Part shown: one piece after another, positions 58,847 to 64,000 of the stretch
How positions within the stretch are numbered: position 1 is the stretch's first letter
How the letters are laid out: each line of letters begins with the position of its first letter
DNA from: Frigidibacter oleivorans
GTDB lineage: Bacteria; Pseudomonadota; Alphaproteobacteria; Rhodobacterales; Rhodobacteraceae
Assembly (NCBI RefSeq): GCF_003993775.1
Contig: NZ_RJRZ01000018.1
Location: forward strand, 1 to 64,000
DNA: 64,000 nucleotides
Direction: 5' to 3'
Translations under genes and position numbers: made by a program
Notes under the pieces: generated by a model
What the model was told of the DNA's origin: nothing
Databases searched by the model: none
What the model saw: only the letters and a program-made list of their open reading frames with translations

Positions 58847-61017
58847 TTCACGGCCTTCACATGAGGTTCGGGATGGGTCTCGCCGGTCCGGGCATCGGCC
58901 CGCGACTTGCGCGCGGTCGCCGCCTGCTGGGCCAGCGCGAGGATGCGGCCCAGCTCGCCGTCATGCGCCACCTGCCCGTCCTTCAGCACGATGGCGCGGC
59001 GGGTCAGCGCCAGCAATTCGCGCTTGTGGGTGGCGATGATCGCGGTGCGGCCCTGCAGCCAGACCCGCAGATGTTCGATCACCTTCGCCTCGGTATTGTG
59101 GTCGAAGGCCGAGGTCGGCTCGTCCAGCAGCACCACCTTCGGGTCCTGCAGCAGCACCCGTGCCAGCCCGATGGCCTGCCGCTGCCCGCCCGAGACATTG
59201 GCGTTGCTATAGATCATCAGGTCGAGCCCGCGGACGTGGCGGCGCACATAGGACCCCAGGCCCACCGCATCCAGCGCCGCCAGCAGCTCGTCATCCGAAT
59301 GCAGCCCGTGGTCCAGCAGCAGGTTGTCGCGCAACGTGCCCTGGAACAGCGCCACCGATTGCGGCAGATAGCCGATCTGCCGGCGCCGGTCGATCGGGTC
59401 GATCTGGCCGAGCGCGAGGTTGTCCAGCAGCACCGACCCGGCCAGCGGATCGGTCAGCCCGGCAATCAGCCGCATCAGCGTCGACTTGCCGCTGCCATTG
59501 CCGCCGAGCAGCGCCACATGTTCGCCCGCGCCGATGGCCAGGCCCTGGATCGCCAGAACCGGCGGCGCCTCGGGGTCGTGGCTGTAGGTCACGTCGCGCA
59601 GCTGATAGGTGCCGTTGATCGCCGGGGCGCGGACATATTGCCGGTCGGCCGGGCGTTCGACCGGCATCGCCATGATCGCGTCCAGCCCTTCCATCGCCGC
59701 GCGCACCTGCTGCCACCGCGCCAGCAGCCCCGCCACCTGCCCCATCGGGTTCAGCGTCCGCCCCGACAGCAGCGTGCAGGCGATCAGGCTGCCCACGGTC
59801 AGGGTGCCGTTGCTGATGCCGTAGACGCCCACGATGATCACCCCGGCATAGCAGACCTGCTGGATCGAGCTGACGATCTGGCCCATCACCGTGGTCAGTT
59901 CGCGCGTGCGCACGGCGGTGCTGGCCATAGCCGCGGTCAGATGCGCATGGGCGCGCTGCAGCCGGCCCTCGGCCCGCGCGGCCTTGACCGTTTCGAGGTT
60001 CGACACCGTTTCCAGCAGCAGCCCGTTCAGCGCCGAGGCCTCGCGCGTGTTCTCGCGCGAGGCGCGGGCGAGCCGTTTCTGCATCACGAGGCCGGGCAGC
60101 ACGATCGCCACCGCGCCCAGCAGGGTGACCAGCGCGACATGGCCGCCGATGAACCACAAAAGCCCGATGAAGATCAGCACGAAGGGAATGTCGCACAGCG
60201 CCGCCACCGTGCCCGAGGTGAAGAATTCCCGCACCACGGCGAAGTCGCGCACCTGGTTGGCGAAGACGCCCGTCGATTTCGGCTGGTGCGACAGGCGCAG
60301 GTTCGCCACCCGGTCGAACAGCTGCGCCGACAGCTTCAGGTCCAGGTCGCGGCCCGACACGTCGACCAGCTTGGCGCGCATCACCCGCAGCACCCATTCC
60401 AGCCCGATGGCGATGCCGACGCCGCTGGCGAGGATCCACAGCGTGTCGAAGGCCGAATTCGGCACCACCCGGTCATAGACCTGCATCGAGAACAGCGCCG
60501 TGCCGATGGCCAGCACATTGGCCACCAGCGAGGCGAGCATCACGTCGCGGTAGATCTGCCAGTTGTCCAGCACCGGGCCGATGATCCAGTGGCGCCCGTG
60601 GCCCGCGCGGCTGCCCAGACGGTCGGACACCACGTCGATGGGCTTGGCCACCAGCACCCGCCCGTCATGGCGCGCCTCGGCCTCGGCCCGGGTCCAGATC
60701 GCCCGGCCGCCGCCCGCCTCGGGCAGCACCACTTCCGCCTCGTCGTCGGACAGCCGTTCCAGCACCGCGGTCCGCCCGTCGGCGAGGAAGATCAGCGCGG
60801 GCAGGCCGGGTTCGGGGATCGCGGCCAGCGGCATCCGGCTGATGCGGCAGCTCATGTTCGCCCGGCGCAGCGCCAGCGGCGCCAGCCCCTCGGTCAGCCG
60901 GCGGTCCGCCAGCGGCAGCCCGTCGACCAGCCGCTCGGGCGAGACGGCGACGCCCTGCAGGCGACACAGCTCGACCAGACCTGCGACCAGCGGATCGACT
61001 TCGCCTGCGGTGGTCAT
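58843..61017 (-). CDS. Type I secretion ABC transporter (LapB-like, C39-like domain)
   Basis: The 724-residue exporter has an N-terminal C39-like domain (about 1-135) without the catalytic Cys, six membrane helices (from VMLASLVANVLAIGTALFSMQV), and an ATPase domain: Walker A LLGGNGSGKST, signature NVSGGQRQAIGLARV, Walker B KVVLLDEPTSAFDHN, and the H-loop ATHKRELL. This is the LapB/TIGR03375-like group that exports large adhesins. GAGGAGACGCAG stands before ATG 61017, and the TolC-like gene ends 30 bases upstream. Confidence 0.93.
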   Translation of the reverse strand: MTTAGEVDPLVAGLVELCRLQGVAVSPERLVDGLPLADRRLTEGLAPLALRRANMSCRISRMPLAAIPEPGLPALIFLADGRTAVLERLSDDEAEVVLPEAGGGRAIWTRAEAEARHDGRVLVAKPIDVVSDRLGSRAGHGRHWIIGPVLDNWQIYRDVMLASLVANVLAIGTALFSMQVYDRVVPNSAFDTLWILASGVGIAIGLEWVLRVMRAKLVDVSGRDLDLKLSAQLFDRVANLRLSHQPKSTGVFANQVRDFAVVREFFTSGTVAALCDIPFVLIFIGLLWFIGGHVALVTLLGAVAIVLPGLVMQKRLARASRENTREASALNGLLLETVSNLETVKAARAEGRLQRAHAHLTAAMASTAVRTRELTTVMGQIVSSIQQVCYAGVIIVGVYGISNGTLTVGSLIACTLLSGRTLNPMGQVAGLLARWQQVRAAMEGLDAIMAMPVERPADRQYVRAPAINGTYQLRDVTYSHDPEAPPVLAIQGLAIGAGEHVALLGGNGSGKSTLMRLIAGLTDPLAGSVLLDNLALGQIDPIDRRRQIGYLPQSVALFQGTLRDNLLLDHGLHSDDELLAALDAVGLGSYVRRHVRGLDLMIYSNANVSGGQRQAIGLARVLLQDPKVVLLDEPTSAFDHNTEAKVIEHLRVWLQGRTAIIATHKRELLALTRRAIVLKDGQVAHDGELGRILALAQQAATARKSRADARTGETHPEPHVKAVK

Positions 61018-61047
61018 CTGCGTCTCCTCCCGAACGTCGCGGACCGG

Positions 61048-62361
61048 TCAGGGACCTCGCCGTGATGCAAACAAAAGCGTGCCGAGCATACCGACGGAAT
61101 GGGCCGCTACATACTCCGTACGCTTTCTCTCATCATAAGTATCAATTTGGTCCATCTGTGCCTCGTACAAATCGCGGCCAGTGGTGAGCAGATCGAGCAA
61201 TTCCCGCGATCCTGCCACGAACTGTTGCTCATAGGCGTCCAATACCTCGCCCGCCTGCGCCAGTTGCAGCAGCTGCGCCTCTTCGTTGGCGGTCAGGATG
61301 CGGATCTGGTCCACCGAAATCCGCGCCTGATTCTGCAGCTCGCGCTCCACCGCGCGCAGCTGCGCCTCGGCGGCCGCCAGATCCTGTTCCGCAGCGCGCT
61401 GCCCCCGGCCGAGGAAGCTGCCCCGGTCGAGATCGACCCCCGCCGTGATCCCGAGCGCGGTGCGCCCCCGCCCGCCGTTCAGGTCGGCGCGGCCCTGCGC
61501 CTGCAACTGGATTCGCGGCCGGCTGGCGGCCCGCGCGGCGAGGATCCCGGCCTCGGCAATGTCGACATCGGCCCGGGCCGCGACATAGTCGGGCGCGAGG
61601 TTCACCGCCGCGATGATCTCGGCCGAGGACGAGAACCGCTCGGTGAAGGACAGCCGCGGCGCCGGTTCCGGCCCGGGCGGCACCCCGCCCAGCAGGAAGT
61701 CGAGCTGCGCCAGCGACAGCTGGCGGTCGGCCTGCAACTGCTGCATCCGGTCGTTGGCGCGCGCGATCTCCAGCCGGGCGCGGGCCACCTCGGCGGTGTC
61801 GCCCAGGCCCCCGGCGGCGCGATCCTCGGAAAAGCCCGCGATGCGCTGCGCGAAATCGACATAGTCCTGCGTCCGGGCGATGCGCATCTGCACCACCTCG
61901 AGGTCGAGATAGAGTTCCGACACCTCGAGCGTCAGATCCTCGACCGCCATCTTCAGCTCGGAAACGATCTTCACCCGCTCCTGCGAGGCCATCGCGATCT
62001 CGCTGCGGACCGCACCCCAGTCGAACAGCACCTGCGTGATCGTCAGGTTGACCCCGGGGCCGTCGCTGTCGGTGGTGCTGCTGTCGCCCGACAGGCTGAT
62101 CTGCGGCAGCCGCGCGTCGCGGGCGATGCGGACATTGGTGGTTTCCCGCGCCACCTGCTGTTGCAGGGCGGCGATGCCGGCATCGCGTTCGGTGGCGATC
62201 CGGACCGCCTCCTGCAGCGGCAGGGCACGGGCGGACGGCGCCGCGAGGGCCGCGAACAGGCAGGCCGCCACCGGCAGGGCAATGCGCCGTGCGAAGGACA
62301 GCGGCTCCCTCGGGAAGGGATACCGGGCCTGCGTCCGCCCCGGCCTCCGGGTCGGGGTCAA
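61048..62361 (-). CDS. TolC-like outer membrane channel of the type I system
   Basis: The 437-residue outer membrane factor has a signal peptide (IALPVAACLFAALAAPSARA) after a long basic start, and two OEP repeats (LQEAVRIATERDAGIAALQQQV; PDYVAARADVDIAEAGILAARAASRPRIQL). QVLFDWGAVRSEIAMASQERVK is typical of TolC/LapE. Starts are unusual: the only possible one is TTG 62361, which overlaps the stop of the prefix-domain gene (TTGA), suggesting translational coupling. The last 30 codons are AT-richer. Confidence 0.88.
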   Translation of the reverse strand: MTPTRRPGRTQARYPFPREPLSFARRIALPVAACLFAALAAPSARALPLQEAVRIATERDAGIAALQQQVARETTNVRIARDARLPQISLSGDSSTTDSDGPGVNLTITQVLFDWGAVRSEIAMASQERVKIVSELKMAVEDLTLEVSELYLDLEVVQMRIARTQDYVDFAQRIAGFSEDRAAGGLGDTAEVARARLEIARANDRMQQLQADRQLSLAQLDFLLGGVPPGPEPAPRLSFTERFSSSAEIIAAVNLAPDYVAARADVDIAEAGILAARAASRPRIQLQAQGRADLNGGRGRTALGITAGVDLDRGSFLGRGQRAAEQDLAAAEAQLRAVERELQNQARISVDQIRILTANEEAQLLQLAQAGEVLDAYEQQFVAGSRELLDLLTTGRDLYEAQMDQIDTYDERKRTEYVAAHSVGMLGTLLFASRRGP

Positions 62362-63278
62362 ACCGGCTCCGTTCCGGGTTCCAGCCCGGACAGCAGATCC
62401 TCGCCGGCGACGAAGCCGGGTGCCGCATCGCCACCCGCGACCGGCAGTCCTTCCGCCAGGTCGGCCGGATCGGCCACCGCCGCCCCGGCACCGGCACCGG
62501 CCGGATCGGCCGCCCCGGTCCCGCCCAGCAGATCGTCCAGCAGGCTGTCCAGCGGCGAGTCCTCGCCCGCCAGCGCCGCCAGCAGCCCGTCCTCGGCCAG
62601 AAGCGCCGCGAGCAGGCCGTCCGCCCCTTCCGCATCCGCCGCCGGACCGGCGTCGCCGTCCGCGGTGTCGTCTGTGGTGGCGTCGTCGGTCACGGCATCG
62701 CCGTCCGTGACGGCGGCGGTCGCCACCGGCGCGGGCGTGGTGCTGTCATCGTCGTCGTCATCGTCGTCGTCCTGGAAGAACGAAAAGGCGATGGCGCCGG
62801 TGCTGGCCGCGAACAGCAGCGTATCCGCCCCGAAGCCGAACACCTTCGGCGCGGCGCCGGCCACCGGCGCATCCGTGTCGCCCGAGGGGGCGGCCGTGTC
62901 GGCGGTTTCCGTCGCGGTCAGCGGCTGGTCGGCCACCGCGTCATCCGCGGCCGCATCGGCCTCCGCCGGGGCGACCGTGGCCGAGGCGGGCCGGAACGGC
63001 TCGGGCGCGACAAGGCCCGTGACCTCGACCGCGCCGCCATTGGCCAGCAGCAGCCGGCTGAAGCCGCCATCCTCGCCGATCACGAAGAAGTCGCGGATCA
63101 GCACCTCCTGCCCGTCGAGCAGCGTCACCCGCAGGTTGGCGCCCACCTTCTCGTAATAGGCGATGCCCGGCGCGGCCGCGCCGAAATAGACGTCGGAGGG
63201 CGTGGTGACGCTGGTCTCGGCCCCGAACTGGCGCAAGGATTCGCCACTCCGGTTCACCGTGAAGATCTCGACTGCCAT
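62358..63278 (-). CDS. Second BapA-prefix-like acidic protein, ahead of the type I exporter genes
   Basis: The 306-residue protein has the prefix-like domain at about 45-95 (YYEKVGANLRVTLLDGQEVLIRDFF, then GGFSRLLLANGG), an acidic linker, a hydrophobic helix (TLLFAASTGAIAFSFF) followed by nine Asp (62746-62772), and an Ala/Asp-rich tail with short GADGLLAALLAEDGLLAALAGED repeats in outline. After the helix there is no Lys or Arg. ATG 63278 follows GGGGGAACG. Its stop overlaps the start of the TolC-like gene, the best evidence that it is a substrate or accessory part of this exporter. No RTX nonapeptides. Confidence 0.7.
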   Translation of the reverse strand: MAVEIFTVNRSGESLRQFGAETSVTTPSDVYFGAAAPGIAYYEKVGANLRVTLLDGQEVLIRDFFVIGEDGGFSRLLLANGGAVEVTGLVAPEPFRPASATVAPAEADAAADDAVADQPLTATETADTAAPSGDTDAPVAGAAPKVFGFGADTLLFAASTGAIAFSFFQDDDDDDDDDSTTPAPVATAAVTDGDAVTDDATTDDTADGDAGPAADAEGADGLLAALLAEDGLLAALAGEDSPLDSLLDDLLGGTGAADPAGAGAGAAVADPADLAEGLPVAGGDAAPGFVAGEDLLSGLEPGTEPV

Positions 63279-63472
63279 CGTTCCCCCGCCCACGATTCGC
63301 GCCGCTGCTGCGGCGTCGGTCGGGCCCGTCAGTAACGGACAAGCCGTCGCCGATCAATTCTTGCGGACAACCTTTGCGGTTATCCGGCAGACTCGGCGGA
63401 GCTTGCACAACAGGCCGGAAACAGGAATGCCGCCGTTTCCGGCGGCATTCCCGTCACTCGCCGTCCGGTGGA

Positions 63473-64000
63473 TCAGCCCAGCAAGCCGCCGCCGGTCAGA
63501 CCGTCGAGCAGGTCGTCGGTCGTGTCGGTCACCCCCGACAGCAGGTCGCCGCCCAGAAGGTCATCCCCCAGCAGGCCGCCGGCGAGATCGTCGACGGTGC
63601 CGGTCAGGCCGCCGAGCAGGTCGTCCACGCTGCCCAGCAGATCGTCAGCCGGCAGATCGTTCCCCAGCAGCCCGTCGATCAGCTGGCCGACATTGTCGTT
63701 CAGCCCGGCGAGGAAGCCGCCGATGGGCAGGTCGCCCACCACCGCGGTGATGCCGTCCACCGTGTCGAGCGCGTGGTTCACCGTGGTGAAGGCCCCCGCG
63801 AGGAACCCGCCGATCGGCAGATCCTCGACCAGGTCGGTGGCCCGGTCCACCACGTCGAGCGCGTGGTTCACCGTGGTGAAGGCCCCGGCGAGAAGCCCGC
63901 CGATCGGCAGGTCCGACAGACCGCCCGTCAGCCCGCCCACCGCATCGGTGACGCCGCCGAGGAGGTCATCCCCGAGCAGGTCGCCGGTGAGGCCGTCCAC
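63473..64000 (-). CDS. Third Gly/Leu-repeat protein, partial (5' end beyond window)
   Basis: The visible C-terminal 175 residues contain two near-identical 30-residue units (LPIGGFLAGAFTTVNHALD...) and a third, shorter one, flanked by GLLGDDLLGG-type repeats. The end (LLDGLTGGGLLG) is like that of the 44879-46252 protein (GGLTGEEGLLA). The reading frame is open through the window end, and the first GTG there is inside a repeat, so the start lies outside. Same strand as the exporter genes, 195 bases upstream of the second prefix-domain gene. Confidence 0.65.
   Translation of the reverse strand: MDGLTGDLLGDDLLGGVTDAVGGLTGGLSDLPIGGLLAGAFTTVNHALDVVDRATDLVEDLPIGGFLAGAFTTVNHALDTVDGITAVVGDLPIGGFLAGLNDNVGQLIDGLLGNDLPADDLLGSVDDLLGGLTGTVDDLAGGLLGDDLLGGDLLSGVTDTTDDLLDGLTGGGLLG
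63731..63910 (-). repeat. 90-base direct coding repeats
   Basis: The block around GCGCGTGGTTCACCGTGGTG occurs at 63770 and again at 63860, exactly 90 bases apart, each encoding LPIGG(F/L)LAGAFTTVNHALD. The high nucleotide identity points to recent duplication or homogenisation. Confidence 0.8.

Noticed and set aside
57674-63278. RTX toxin locus
   Set aside because: None of the nearby proteins has GGxGxDxUx nonapeptides, and no acyltransferase gene is present; the exporter resembles LapB rather than HlyB.

Overview
The window reads as chromosomal DNA of a high-GC alphaproteobacterium of the order Rhodobacterales (Rhodobacteraceae/Paracoccaceae type); the genus cannot be fixed from the sequence. 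Reasons: very high GC at third codon positions, an iscR-suf operon of Rhodobacter layout, a CckA-type hybrid kinase, an alphaproteobacterial LexA box (direct repeat GTTC-N7-GTTC) in front of recA, and a two-gene radical SAM/UdgX module.

Layout. 1-6018 is an integrated element of lower GC: the end of an IS3-family insertion sequence that has cut a small tyrosine-phosphatase-like gene, a gene of unknown function, a VirD4/TraG-like coupling protein with small followers, and a frameshifted large serine recombinase lying against tRNA-Arg(CCG). 6.2-16 kb: an exonuclease/endonuclease-family protein, then the Fe-S assembly operon on the minus strand (iscR, class I cysteine desulfurase, sufB, an FkbM methyltransferase, sufC, sufD, two membrane proteins, sufS). 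16-31 kb: housekeeping genes (hydrolase, HD protein, icd, YitT, SMR transporter, typA, amidotransferase, recA, alaS) with a few small or secreted unknowns. 31-44.8 kb: cckA with a CtrA-type box, an RsmB-like methyltransferase, a Crp/Fnr regulator, an SOS-box-linked radical SAM plus UdgX pair, a receiver protein, an MscS channel and an RlmL-type methyltransferase.

From 44.9 kb to the end almost everything concerns the cell surface. There are three Gly/Leu/Asp repeat proteins; two of them start with a short domain like the BapA/LapF prefix. With them are a hybrid kinase carrying an Hpt domain, a LuxR-type response regulator, a receiver-like protein, a small membrane protein, a glycosyltransferase, a single-POTRA Omp85 barrel, part of a Tad pilus system (TadG-, TadE-, CpaD- and RcpA/CpaC-like) and a complete type I secretion system (TolC-, LapB- and HlyD-like). 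The secretion genes follow one prefix-domain protein directly and their starts overlap, so it is probably a substrate. My best candidate for an undescribed system is this set: a type I exporter with strongly acidic, almost aromatic-free GLLG-repeat surface proteins, regulated together with a Tad pilus. This is inferred from composition and position only.
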